Source of the DNA: Profundicola sp964553105
GTDB lineage: Bacteria; Bacteroidota; Bacteroidia; Flavobacteriales; Weeksellaceae
Direction: 5' to 3'
Length of the DNA stretch: 17,188 nt
Assembly: GCA_964553105.1 (NCBI GenBank)
Contig: CAZKJO010000043.1
Coordinates: forward strand, 1-17,188
Positions 1-6,958 of the stretch are shown here, piece by piece. The position numbers and the translations under genes are program-made. The notes beneath the pieces are model-generated. The model saw only the letters and a program-made list of their open reading frames with translations, was not told the origin of the DNA and made no database searches. Within the stretch, counting starts at the first letter, position 1; each line of letters opens with the position of its first letter.

Positions 1-21
1 TTTTACTAAGTCGAAGTTCAT
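1..21 (-). CDS. Possible 5' end of a leftward gene (partial)
   Basis: Reading leftward, an ATG at 21-19 opens a frame with no stop up to the window edge (first residues MNFDLVK). It sits about 18 nt downstream of a perfect Bacteroidota -7 box at 39-46, the usual arrangement for a leadered start in this group. Only seven codons are visible, so neither the product nor the reality of the gene can be judged from here. The call rests on promoter-to-ATG geometry. Confidence 0.3.
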
Positions 22-38
22 AGCTTATGATTAGTTTA

Positions 39-46
39 CAAATATA
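39..46 (-). promoter_or_regulatory. Putative -7 promoter element reading leftward
   Basis: The minus strand reads TATATTTG, an exact match to the Bacteroidota -7 consensus TAnnTTTG. No TTG -33 element is found at the usual spacing. It would drive the possible leftward gene starting at 21. The motif is short and the region AT-rich, so a chance match is possible. Confidence 0.4.
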
Positions 47-127
47 CATTTTATTTTAATAATAGTGTAAAGTTATACTAATTAAATAATTATTAATTTT
101 AATAGTTTTATTATTAAAGAGTTATAA

Positions 128-559
128 AATGTAGATAAAGTCATCTTTGCTGCGGGTTCTAAAGGTAAGAACGTGATAGGAGTTGATCAAGAAGGAGCTA
201 AGCGTTTGGTAGATGCTTCTGAGGCAAAGGTTAATAAGTTTGTCATTTTGAGCTCTATGGGCGCAGACAATCCTTCTATCGGAGGAGAGTTAGAAGATTA
301 TCTTAAGGCTAAACAAAATGCAGATGAACATTTAAAGTCGAGTAGCTTGGATTATGTCATAGTTCGTCCGGGTAATTTAACCAATGATGAAGCTAAAGGT
401 AAAATTGCATTAGGAACAAATTTAAGTTTAGAAGGAAAAATTTCTAGAGCCGATGTTGCTAAGACATTAGTGGAAGCTTTAGATGATAATGTAAGAACCA
501 ATCAAGTGTTTGAAATTCTAGTAGGAGAAAATAAAATAGAAGAAATAATCAGAGCATAA
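128..559 (+). pseudogene. N-terminally truncated NAD(P)-binding SDR/NmrA-like oxidoreductase
   Basis: The frame opens directly after a stop at 125-127 and already reads as the middle of an atypical short-chain dehydrogenase (VDKVIFAAGS, then VDQEGAKRLVDAS). It continues with the strand before the active site (FVILSSMGADNP), a YxxxK active-site motif (YLKAK), the VIVRPGNLT segment and the usual C-terminus. The N-terminal Rossmann part with the GxxGxxG dinucleotide loop, about 60-70 residues in this family, is absent; 47-127 is non-coding AT-rich DNA. The only usable start, GTG at 173, lies inside the conserved fold and would give a 128-residue protein with no cofactor site. No -7 box precedes it. 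I read it as a gene that lost its 5' end by deletion. The intact relatives are B. subtilis YwnB/YhfK-like proteins. Confidence 0.75.
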
Positions 560-582
560 TTATTTCGGAAACTATTAAAAAC

Positions 583-618
583 AAAAAACCCACCAGTTAG
601 ATAACTAGTGGGTTTTTT
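583..618. terminator. Bidirectional Rho-independent terminator
   Basis: A hairpin with arms ACCCACCAGTTA and TAACTAGTGGGT (one C-A mismatch) is flanked by A6 on the left and T6 on the right, so it has a U-tract in both directions. It lies between the rightward SDR remnant and the leftward tRNA pair and can end both transcripts. Confidence 0.85.
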
Positions 619-624
619 GTATAG

Positions 625-699
625 TCGGGGCGGCAGGATTCGAACCTGCGACCTCCGCGTCCCAAACGCGGCGCGATAACCGGGCTACGCTACGCCCCG
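625..699 (-). tRNA. tRNA-Pro(TGG)
   Basis: On the minus strand the 7-bp acceptor arms CGGGGCG/CGCCCCG pair perfectly and are followed by discriminator A. The anticodon stem CCGCG/CGCGG closes the loop TTTGGGA, giving anticodon TGG (proline). The T-arm carries GGTTCGAATCC. CCA is not encoded. It is the second gene of a leftward pair, 16 bp after tRNA-Ser, and is followed by the 583-618 terminator. Confidence 0.95.
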
Positions 700-715
700 A
701 GTAATAATTTTTTTG

Positions 716-799
716 CGGAGAGACAGGGACTCGAACCCTGGCGACGGTTACCCGTCGACAGATTAGCAATCTGCTCCGTTACCACTCCGGCACCTCTCC
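716..799 (-). tRNA. tRNA-Ser(GCT)
   Basis: On the minus strand the acceptor arm GGAGAGG pairs with TCTCTCC plus discriminator G. The anticodon loop TTGCTAA gives GCT (serine, AGC/AGT codons). The extra length comes from the long class II variable arm (a GACGG.../...CCGTC stem) typical of tRNA-Ser, and the T-arm has GGTTCGAGTCC. CCA is not encoded. It is the promoter-proximal member of the Ser-Pro pair. Confidence 0.95.
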
Positions 800-854
800 C
801 TCACTGCGATGATTATGTTTGAAAGAACGTCTGTTTCTGTCTTAATCAGCGATG

Positions 855-883
855 CAAATGTAGCTATTATTTTGATGTTTCAA
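855..883 (-). promoter_or_regulatory. Promoter of the tRNA-Ser/tRNA-Pro pair
   Basis: On the minus strand a TTG (-33) at 881-883 is followed after 18 nt by TACATTTG at 855-862, an exact TAnnTTTG -7 box. The box lies about 55 nt upstream of tRNA-Ser. This is the only promoter in the window where both Bacteroidota elements are clear. Confidence 0.7.
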
Positions 884-1184
884 AATTATTTTGAGAAAAT
901 CTTTACATATTTTAGGCCTTTATATCGCTTTTCATTTATTATGAATAAGTTACGATTTAGTTTTTTTGAAACTTTTTTTTAGTGTTAAGTGTAGAATTTT
1001 CGTTTTTTGAGTTTTTTTTGGTTTTTTGTCAATTAAACTTGTTTGAAAATACTTCTTTTTTTGACTCTTTTTTGAGTTAGATTTTCACTACTTTAAAAAT
1101 TAAAGTAGAATGGACGCCTAAAAAGTATGCTTGTGCTAGGAAGAAATTCTAGCTATCATTATTAATTCTTGTTAATTTGAAAGA
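884..1184. other. Gene-free spacer with phased T-tracts and an AT-rich palindrome
   Basis: No coding frame or RNA gene is visible here. The plus strand has T-tracts of 6-8 bases starting near 961, 973, 1003, 1012, 1022, 1056 and 1068, often about one or a few helical turns apart, which would favour bent DNA. The word TTTTTTGAGTT occurs at 1003 and 1068. A perfect palindrome with arms CTACTTTAA and TTAAAGTAG lies at 1088-1108. It has no U-tract in the direction of dnaE, so no convincing dnaE terminator is seen. Confidence 0.5.
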
Positions 1185-4145
1185 TTAAACAAATCTTTGA
1201 TCCTTCATAAAGGCCAATTTTCTCATTTTATAAATTTGGATCGTATAAAAACCAAATTCTTCGGTTACTTTTCCGGTGAGCTCATAAATTCCTTTTCCTT
1301 GGAAAGGATATTTTTTGGCTATCATAGGAAAATGTACTGTGTCTATCCAATGTCCAGCGCGATCTAAGAAGGTTCCGAAATGCATAACTTCTTTCTTTAT
1401 CGTTTTTGTGTATTTAGCCGTGACTAAATAGCCATAAATGCTAACGGTTTTGTTTAAATTAAATGGTAAATCTTTCGCCAAAAGTCCATCTGGCAGCTTT
1501 TCGGCCGTCAATAAAAAAGGATCGTTAAGCGCAAAACCTAATAATTCTATTTGATCAAAAACATCTTCCAATGGATTGGATGATAGATCAGGCATGTCGA
1601 AATTTCTTTCTGGTGGCGGGAAAAGTTCTTTGAATTGTTGAGTTTTCTTGTTTTTTGGTTGTAAAGCATAAACTTGCCACAGTAAATTTCTTTTAGGAAT
1701 TTGTGTAAATCTAAATGCATTAATCCGAATTAAAATATCCATTTGTTCTATGCCTAAAGGAACTCGATTCACAAAATCCTGAAAAGAAGTGAATTCTCCG
1801 TTTTCAATTCTTTCGGTTTCAATCAATTCTAAGGACTTTTCGTCTATGTTATTCAATAAACTAAAACCTAAATAAATGTCTTTTCCATAAATAACAGTTT
1901 GGGAAAAACTTTTGTTAATGCATGGCGCGTGTAGAATTCCACCCTTCATTCGAGCTTCATGAAAATATAATTCGCGTGTATAGTAGCCGCCACCATTGTT
2001 GATTACGGCAACCATATATTCTAACGGATAATAACATTTTAAGAATAAACTTTGATAGCTTTCAACTGCATAGGACGCCGAATGACCTTTAGCAAAAGCA
2101 TAACCTGCAAAGCTTTCAATCTGTCGCCAAACATCTTTAACGAGCTGCTCTGGATATCCTTTTTTTAAGCAATTATTAAAGAATTTTTGTTGCACTAAAT
2201 GCATTTCATTTCTCGACCTAAACTTCCCGCTCATGCCACGTCTTAAAACGTCAGCTTCGCCTAAACTTAAATCCGCAAACTGATGCGCCACCTTTATTAC
2301 ATCTTCTTGATACACCATTACGCCATAAGTTTCTGGCATAATTTCGTAAAGTGTCGGATGTGCATCTTTTCTCTTTTCAGGATATTTATGACGCATAATA
2401 TATTCTCGCATCATGCCACTTTGCGCTACGCCAGGCCTAATGATAGAACTAGCTGCGACTAAAAGTAAATAATTATCTACTTCTAACTTTCTGATTAACA
2501 TGCGCATGGCAGGTGATTCCACATAAAAACAACCTATGCAATTCCCTTCTTTGATCATATTATTCACGTTTTCATCAGTAAACATCGGTTTTGTATCGTG
2601 AATATCTGCTAATGTTTTTTCGGGATGATTGTACTTGATAATCTCGGTGGCTTCTTTAATTTTTCCTAAACCACGTTGCCCTAAAATGTCATATTTATAT
2701 AAACCAGCATCTTCGGCTATAATCATGTCGAAATGCGTGGTAGGAAAGCCTTTGGGTGGTAAATCCGTGGCCGAAAAATAGTGGATAGGTTTTTCTGAAA
2801 TTAAAATTCCACTGGCGTGTACACTTCTTAAATTCGGGAAATCATGAATCAATCTTCCATATTGGTGAACTAATTTCGCATAACTTTCTAGTTGAGTAGG
2901 ATCATATTTCCCATCGCTTAAAGTATCAATTTCATGTTTAGGAAGTCCGAAAACTTTGCCCAATTCACGCATCGCCGCACTATGTCGATAGGTAGAGTAG
3001 GTTGCAATCAGCGAAACTTCTCCATTTTTACCATAGTGATCAAAAATATAATTGGTAACGTCTTCACGGTCTCGCCAAGAAAAATCAATATCAAAATCCG
3101 GCGGACTGGTTCGGTAGACATTCATAAAACGCTCGAAGTAGAGATTTAGCTCAATAGGATCCACATCTGTAATGCGCAGTAAATAAGCGACGATAGAATT
3201 CGCGCCACTTCCTCTACCTACATAAAAATAGTTTTTTCGTTGAGCATAACTGATGATGTCCCAATTCACCAAAAAGAAAGAAACGAAATCCATTTCTTCT
3301 ATGGTTTTAAGCTCTTTTTCAAGTCTTTGTTGAATTTCAGGGGTTACGACAGGGTATCGCTTAGGTAGATTCTCTAAGCATAAATGCCTCAACAATTGAA
3401 TATCCTTGGTTTTACTTTCTGTAAATTTTTTCTTGTTTTGATGTTCGGCATTAAAACTAAAACTGGTTTCACAGGAATCAATTAGATTTTGTGTGTTTTG
3501 AATTAAAAATGGAAAATCTTTTACACGCTCTATAAGTTGCTGCTTTGGGAGCATGATTTGATTAGGAGAAGCTTGTTCTAGAGGATCAAGTTTGCTCAGC
3601 AAAGTATTGTTGTCCACTGCACGCAACAATCGATGGATATTAAAATCTGTTTTATTTCTAAAAGTATTGGAAAGGCATAAAACCCACAATTCTGGCCGAC
3701 GAATCAAATGATTAAATGCAATTTTCTTTAAATCTTTTAAATCCACACCAATACGTTCATTGGGGCGAAAAATAGTTTTTTCTTGTTTTAAAACTGTTTC
3801 AAAATTATAAATAAAGCTAACACCTGGAATATCGGGAGCTGTTTCGGGAAATGGAATTTTATGATGCAAATGATGCGACAAAAAATTATTTAATTCTAAA
3901 TAAGCCGAATTGTTGTGCGCAATTCCAACATACATTTGTTCGGCTCCGTTCCTGAAATCGATGCCCGCAATGGGTTTTATATTATACTTTTTTGCAAGTC
4001 TAAAGAAATTTAAAGTAACCGAAGTATTGTTAATATCTGTAATCGCCAAACTTTCATAATCATTATCCACAGCCATTTGCAGAAGATCTTCCTCAGAAAA
4101 TGTTCCGTAGCGTAGGCTGTAATATGTATGGTTGTTTAAGTACAA
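1185..4145 (-). CDS. dnaE: Alternative (error-prone type) DNA polymerase III alpha subunit, DnaE family
   Basis: This is a C-family replicative-type polymerase of 986 residues, shorter than the ~1160 of main DnaE proteins. The catalytic core is complete: GRGSGANS at 310-317, PDFDIDF with Asp352 and Asp354, and KYDILG with Asp486. An OB-fold spans about 898-975, and the chain then ends without the tau-binding tail. A possible clamp-binding segment (QQFKELF) is at 836-842. The N-terminal PHP domain is degenerate: the usual LHxH is LNNH (3-6) and TDHGN is TDINN (36-40), so metal-dependent proofreading is unlikely. The start is TTG at 4145; an in-frame stop lies 27 nt upstream with no ATG between, and the MYLN start fits the family. 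It follows dinB by 45 nt, so it is probably co-transcribed for translesion synthesis. A role in induced mutagenesis like DnaE2 is inferred from context. Confidence 0.93.
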   Translation of the reverse strand: MYLNNHTYYSLRYGTFSEEDLLQMAVDNDYESLAITDINNTSVTLNFFRLAKKYNIKPIAGIDFRNGAEQMYVGIAHNNSAYLELNNFLSHHLHHKIPFPETAPDIPGVSFIYNFETVLKQEKTIFRPNERIGVDLKDLKKIAFNHLIRRPELWVLCLSNTFRNKTDFNIHRLLRAVDNNTLLSKLDPLEQASPNQIMLPKQQLIERVKDFPFLIQNTQNLIDSCETSFSFNAEHQNKKKFTESKTKDIQLLRHLCLENLPKRYPVVTPEIQQRLEKELKTIEEMDFVSFFLVNWDIISYAQRKNYFYVGRGSGANSIVAYLLRITDVDPIELNLYFERFMNVYRTSPPDFDIDFSWRDREDVTNYIFDHYGKNGEVSLIATYSTYRHSAAMRELGKVFGLPKHEIDTLSDGKYDPTQLESYAKLVHQYGRLIHDFPNLRSVHASGILISEKPIHYFSATDLPPKGFPTTHFDMIIAEDAGLYKYDILGQRGLGKIKEATEIIKYNHPEKTLADIHDTKPMFTDENVNNMIKEGNCIGCFYVESPAMRMLIRKLEVDNYLLLVAASSIIRPGVAQSGMMREYIMRHKYPEKRKDAHPTLYEIMPETYGVMVYQEDVIKVAHQFADLSLGEADVLRRGMSGKFRSRNEMHLVQQKFFNNCLKKGYPEQLVKDVWRQIESFAGYAFAKGHSASYAVESYQSLFLKCYYPLEYMVAVINNGGGYYTRELYFHEARMKGGILHAPCINKSFSQTVIYGKDIYLGFSLLNNIDEKSLELIETERIENGEFTSFQDFVNRVPLGIEQMDILIRINAFRFTQIPKRNLLWQVYALQPKNKKTQQFKELFPPPERNFDMPDLSSNPLEDVFDQIELLGFALNDPFLLTAEKLPDGLLAKDLPFNLNKTVSIYGYLVTAKYTKTIKKEVMHFGTFLDRAGHWIDTVHFPMIAKKYPFQGKGIYELTGKVTEEFGFYTIQIYKMRKLAFMKDQRFV

Positions 4146-4190
4146 AGAGTGGTTTTGAAACTTAATATTTTAATTGGTTGATTATAATTT

Positions 4191-5405
4191 TTAAGCATTT
4201 CTATGCGCTAAAACCGTTGGAGGTTCGCCATTAAATGGATTAAAATCGTTTCCGATGCTGTGTACATCCATGCAATTGGCGCGTATCACACTGCGACTGC
4301 CATAGCGACTTCTGATTTTATCCATGGCTTCATAGAGTTGGGTTGTTTTCTTAGTATCCTCAAAAATTGAGATTTGATAACTTCCACTGGTTAAATCACT
4401 GAACCTAACACCAACCAATCGAACGAGTAATCGCTTGTCATATAATTTATGGAATAACTCCAAAGCCGTAGGAATCAGAATATGATCTGCAGAAGTGTAG
4501 GGGATTTTGACCTGTTTAGAATAGGTGTTAAAGTCAGAATATCTAATCTTAATGCTAATGCAAGCTGTCATTTTATTAGCATTGCGAAGTAGATAAGCCA
4601 AATTCTCTGTCATAGCTGTTATGTAGCGAGTTAGTAAGTCCATGTCGGTGGTGTTTTTACCGAAGGTTCGCTCATTAGAAATCGATTTTCTTTCGTGGTA
4701 TTCAATCACGGGAGAGTGGTCGATGCCATTAGCTTTTTGCCAAAGAATACTTCCGTTTTTACCCAAAACGTTTTCTACCATTTCTCTCGGCATTTGTTGT
4801 AAAACCTTAACCTCTTTAATGCCTAAATGACAAAGGGTTTGATAAGTTTTGTCTCCAACTCCTGGGATTTTACGTACAGAGAGCGGTGATAGAAATGTTT
4901 TTTCCATGCCATAGTCTATTTTGAGTTGGTTGTTGGGTTTGGCTTCTCCGGTGGCAATTTTAGAGACAGTTTTATTCTCTGAAAGGCCAAATGAGATTGG
5001 GAGACCTGTTTCTTTTATGATTTTATGGCGTAGTTCTCCGGCGTATTTATAACAACCAAAAAACTTGTCCATGCCGCTCATGTCTACATAAAATTCGTCT
5101 ACACTTGCTTTCTCTAGAACAGGAACATTTTCTTGCAAAATATCGGTCACCATTTTAGAGAACTTGCTATAAGTTCCAGCATTTCCACGGATCACAATTG
5201 CCTCTGGGCACATCATGCGCGCCATCTTCATAGACATACCCGAATGAACACCAAAAGTACGTGCTTCATAGCTTGCCGCGGATACTACACCACGGCTTCC
5301 TGTTCCACCTACCAAGATAGGTTTGCCATTTAACTTGCTGTCTAATAATCGTTCACAAGACACGAAAAAAGTGTCTAAATCTAAATGCAAAATACTCCTC
5401 TTCAT
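4191..5405 (-). CDS. dinB: Y-family translesion DNA polymerase (DinB/Pol IV type)
   Basis: This 404-residue polymerase copies damaged template. The catalytic carboxylates are intact: Asp9 in HLDLDTFF and Asp103-Glu104 in SVDEF. Phe14 is in the steric-gate position. The helix-hairpin-helix IPGVGDKTYQTLCHLGI is at 180-196. A clamp-binding pentapeptide, QISIF, is at 344-348, followed by the conserved YEAMDKIRSRYG segment. Intact active-site residues set it apart from ImuB, which is catalytically dead. The start is ATG at 5405, about 20 nt downstream of a perfect -7 box that touches the GGAA-type operators. It is divergent from a LexA-like repressor and 45 nt upstream of the alternative dnaE, which makes a damage-inducible mutagenesis operon likely. 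The C-terminal part resembles UmuC in layout, so it could also be annotated as UmuC-like. Confidence 0.95.
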   Translation of the reverse strand: MKRSILHLDLDTFFVSCERLLDSKLNGKPILVGGTGSRGVVSAASYEARTFGVHSGMSMKMARMMCPEAIVIRGNAGTYSKFSKMVTDILQENVPVLEKASVDEFYVDMSGMDKFFGCYKYAGELRHKIIKETGLPISFGLSENKTVSKIATGEAKPNNQLKIDYGMEKTFLSPLSVRKIPGVGDKTYQTLCHLGIKEVKVLQQMPREMVENVLGKNGSILWQKANGIDHSPVIEYHERKSISNERTFGKNTTDMDLLTRYITAMTENLAYLLRNANKMTACISIKIRYSDFNTYSKQVKIPYTSADHILIPTALELFHKLYDKRLLVRLVGVRFSDLTSGSYQISIFEDTKKTTQLYEAMDKIRSRYGSRSVIRANCMDVHSIGNDFNPFNGEPPTVLAHRNA

Positions 5406-5409
5406 ATCC

Positions 5410-5438
5410 TTTCCATATTTGATTCAAAGATATGGAAA
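5410..5438. repeat. 29-bp inverted repeat over the dinB -7 box
   Basis: Nine-base arms TTTCCATAT (5410-5418) and ATATGGAAA (5430-5438) flank an 11-bp loop. The palindrome TTTGATTCAAA (5418-5428) sits at its centre. The right arm enters the first GGAA-type operator, and the structure covers the dinB -7 box and the predicted transcription start. It may be an additional repressor half-site arrangement. Confidence 0.55.
5425..5432 (-). promoter_or_regulatory. -7 box of the dinB-dnaE operon
   Basis: The minus strand reads TATCTTTG, an exact TAnnTTTG. The expected -33 zone has no TTG and is instead occupied by the palindromic repeats. The predicted start near 5419 leaves a leader of only about 14 nt before the dinB ATG. 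Confidence 0.65.
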
Positions 5439-5488
5439 TATTCCTTATTTATGGAAATAATCCAGTATTATGGAATTATTCCAATGAA
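5432..5488. promoter_or_regulatory. Three tandem 19-bp operator repeats
   Basis: Three consecutive 19-bp units, each starting ATGGAA, begin at 5432, 5451 and 5470. Each contains an 11-bp near-palindrome of form GGAAWTAWTCC: GGAAATATTCC (5434-5444), GGAAATAATCC (5453-5463) and GGAATTATTCC (5472-5482). They fill the space between the -7 boxes of the two divergent promoters, where the -33 elements would be. The natural inference is that the LexA/CI-like repressor encoded next door binds here and controls both directions. Which protein binds is not shown by the sequence. Confidence 0.8.
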
Positions 5489-5492
5489 AGTG

Positions 5493-5500
5493 TATATTTG
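5493..5500 (+). promoter_or_regulatory. -7 box of the LexA-like repressor gene
   Basis: TATATTTG matches TAnnTTTG exactly. It lies 10 bp to the right of the third operator palindrome, which covers its -33 region; no TTG is present there. It would give a leader of about 70 nt before the ATG at 5576. Confidence 0.65.
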
Positions 5501-5575
5501 TATAAAATGCTGAAGATTAGACTTTAATTATAGTTTTTTAAGTTTAAAATTTATTCAGATATTAAAAAATAAAAT

Positions 5576-6319
5576 ATGCAGATACCCATAGAGAATCAGC
5601 GTTTAAGAGAGGTTCGAGAGGACTTAGGTTACACCCAAGTTGAATTTGCTAAAATGATTGGAGCGGGAAGTTCTACCGTGGATATAGAACGTGGAAAAGT
5701 GAAACTAAGTGGAATTGTTGTAAAAGAATTGTACCAACAGTTTCAAATTAACCCTACTTGGTTATTTGGTGAAAGTGATCAAAAAGTAATCAGAATGAGT
5801 TCGGCTTCTACTATGCCAAAAGTGATTAGTATTGATGGCGATGGAGATGAAAACATAGTTATGGTAAGTCAAAAAGCAGCCGCTGGATATGGTCAGAATG
5901 TAGAAGATGCTCAATGGATTGGTGAACTGCCTATGTTCCAAATTCCATTACCTGAATATAGAAATAGCAGTTATCGAGGTTTTGAGGTGAAAGGTGATAG
6001 TATGATGCCTTTGATTCAAGATAAAAGTTGGGTGATTTGTAGCGCAGTGGAGAAATTAGAAGAAATTAAAGACAATGATATTTATGTCATCGTAGAGGAG
6101 GATAGTATTCGTTTAAAAATGATTGAAAAAGATGTTGAGAATAAACTATTGAATCTTATCTCTTTAAACCCTGAGTATGCTCCTGTGCAAGTGCCTTATG
6201 AGAATGTAGTAGAAGTTTGGAAATTTCACTCTCAATTGAACTTTGGAAAGATAGATAACATGGTGACTTTAAATCAAATTTACGCTGAAATTCAAGATAT
6301 TAAGAAGAAAATAGGATAG
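5576..6319 (+). CDS. LexA/CI-like self-cleaving repressor (XRE HTH + S24 peptidase)
   Basis: This 247-residue protein has an XRE-type helix-turn-helix at about 8-62, with the recognition region GAGSSTVDIERGK, and a C-terminal S24 (LexA/UmuD) peptidase domain. The autoproteolysis parts are all visible: an Ala103-Gly104 cleavage site in KAAAGYG, nucleophile Ser142 in VKGDSMMPL, and general base Lys181 in SIRLKMI. The spacings of 39 and 39 residues are close to LexA (35 and 37). The tail 222-247 is helical and may be a coiled coil. It is divergent from dinB-dnaE across three operators, which fits a repressor that cuts itself on DNA damage and releases the polymerases and its own gene. The XRE-type DNA-binding domain differs from the winged helix of classical LexA, so its operator should differ too. 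RecA dependence is inferred. Confidence 0.9.
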   Translation: MQIPIENQRLREVREDLGYTQVEFAKMIGAGSSTVDIERGKVKLSGIVVKELYQQFQINPTWLFGESDQKVIRMSSASTMPKVISIDGDGDENIVMVSQKAAAGYGQNVEDAQWIGELPMFQIPLPEYRNSSYRGFEVKGDSMMPLIQDKSWVICSAVEKLEEIKDNDIYVIVEEDSIRLKMIEKDVENKLLNLISLNPEYAPVQVPYENVVEVWKFHSQLNFGKIDNMVTLNQIYAEIQDIKKKIG

Positions 6320-6357
6320 TCTAAGTGTTTGTTTTTTTAATCTTTAAGCATAAAATA

Positions 6358-6909
6358 TCACTCATCTTCTAATGCCCACAAACCTCTATTGTTATCAAAT
6401 GCAGCATCTTCGGCTTCTATAAATTCGTCGGCGTATTTGAGATTGGGTGCATAATTAAACACAAAGGCATAACCCATTTCGATAATTTTCTTATTCACAA
6501 AAGTTCCATCTTCTAGATAAGCATAAGCTAGCGTTCGTCCGTATTTATCGTATTTAACGATATCGTAAGTAAGTCTAACTTTTTTATTTTTCAATAAAGA
6601 ATCTGCAAATTTATGTGCTTCTTCGCCAAATTCTTGCTTGGTTTTATCGCCATAATCTACTGATTCCGGCGCATCAATCCCGATTAATCTTATTTTCTTT
6701 CCATTTTCGCTGCCGTCATCTATCCAAAAAGTATCTCCATCCGAAACCCATTTCACAAGATAAAAAGTTTGATCTTCTTCGATTTGTTGTGCTATCTCAT
6801 TATTACTCCACGGAAAATTAAATTGTTCGATAGGTTCACAAGAAATTAAAAAGATAGAAAGACAAAATAAGAGGCTAGTGTGATAAAATGATTTTGAAAA
6901 GTAAGGCAT
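6358..6909 (-). CDS. Thermonuclease-family (SNase) lipoprotein
   Basis: This 183-residue protein starts with a lipoprotein signal peptide: a hydrophobic stretch at 12-22 and the lipobox LISC with Cys24, followed by EPIE. The SNase fold covers about 48-178 and keeps the active site of staphylococcal nuclease: DGD at 57-59, Arg74, Asp79 and Glu82 in IRLIGIDAPE, and Arg125 in DKYGRTLAY. It is expected to degrade DNA/RNA with calcium, anchored to a membrane facing the periplasm or the cell surface. It converges with the repressor gene (38-nt gap, no clear hairpin) and diverges from the thioesterase gene. Nothing in the sequence ties it to the repressor regulon. Confidence 0.9.
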   Translation of the reverse strand: MPYFSKSFYHTSLLFCLSIFLISCEPIEQFNFPWSNNEIAQQIEEDQTFYLVKWVSDGDTFWIDDGSENGKKIRLIGIDAPESVDYGDKTKQEFGEEAHKFADSLLKNKKVRLTYDIVKYDKYGRTLAYAYLEDGTFVNKKIIEMGYAFVFNYAPNLKYADEFIEAEDAAFDNNRGLWALEDE

Positions 6910-6928
6910 AAAATAGCTTAGTTTTGAT

Positions 6929-6936
6929 TACTTTTG
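6929..6936 (+). promoter_or_regulatory. Putative -7 box for the thioesterase-menF pair
   Basis: TACTTTTG fits TAnnTTTG and lies 22 nt before the ATG at 6959, a typical distance for this group. No TTG -33 is found at normal spacing. Confidence 0.5.
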
Positions 6937-6958
6937 AGTTTAAAGAAACATAAAAAAG

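Noticed and set aside
625..799. tRNA genes as integration site of a mobile element
   Set aside because: No integrase, direct repeat of a tRNA 3' end or mobile-element gene is visible beside the tRNA pair.
1088..1108. Perfect 9-bp palindrome as a terminator for dnaE
   Set aside because: The stem is almost all A/T, and in the dnaE direction it is followed by A-rich rather than T-rich sequence, so it does not fit an intrinsic terminator.
2934..3149. Rightward 71-codon frame opposite dnaE
   Set aside because: It lies entirely antisense to the conserved polymerase core of dnaE, and its translation has no recognisable protein features; it is a shadow frame.
5133..5333. Rightward 66-codon frame opposite dinB
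   Set aside because: It is antisense to the catalytic region of dinB and has no coding signature of its own.
6320..6357. Terminator between the convergent repressor and nuclease genes
   Set aside because: There is a T-run but no stable hairpin in the 38-nt gap.
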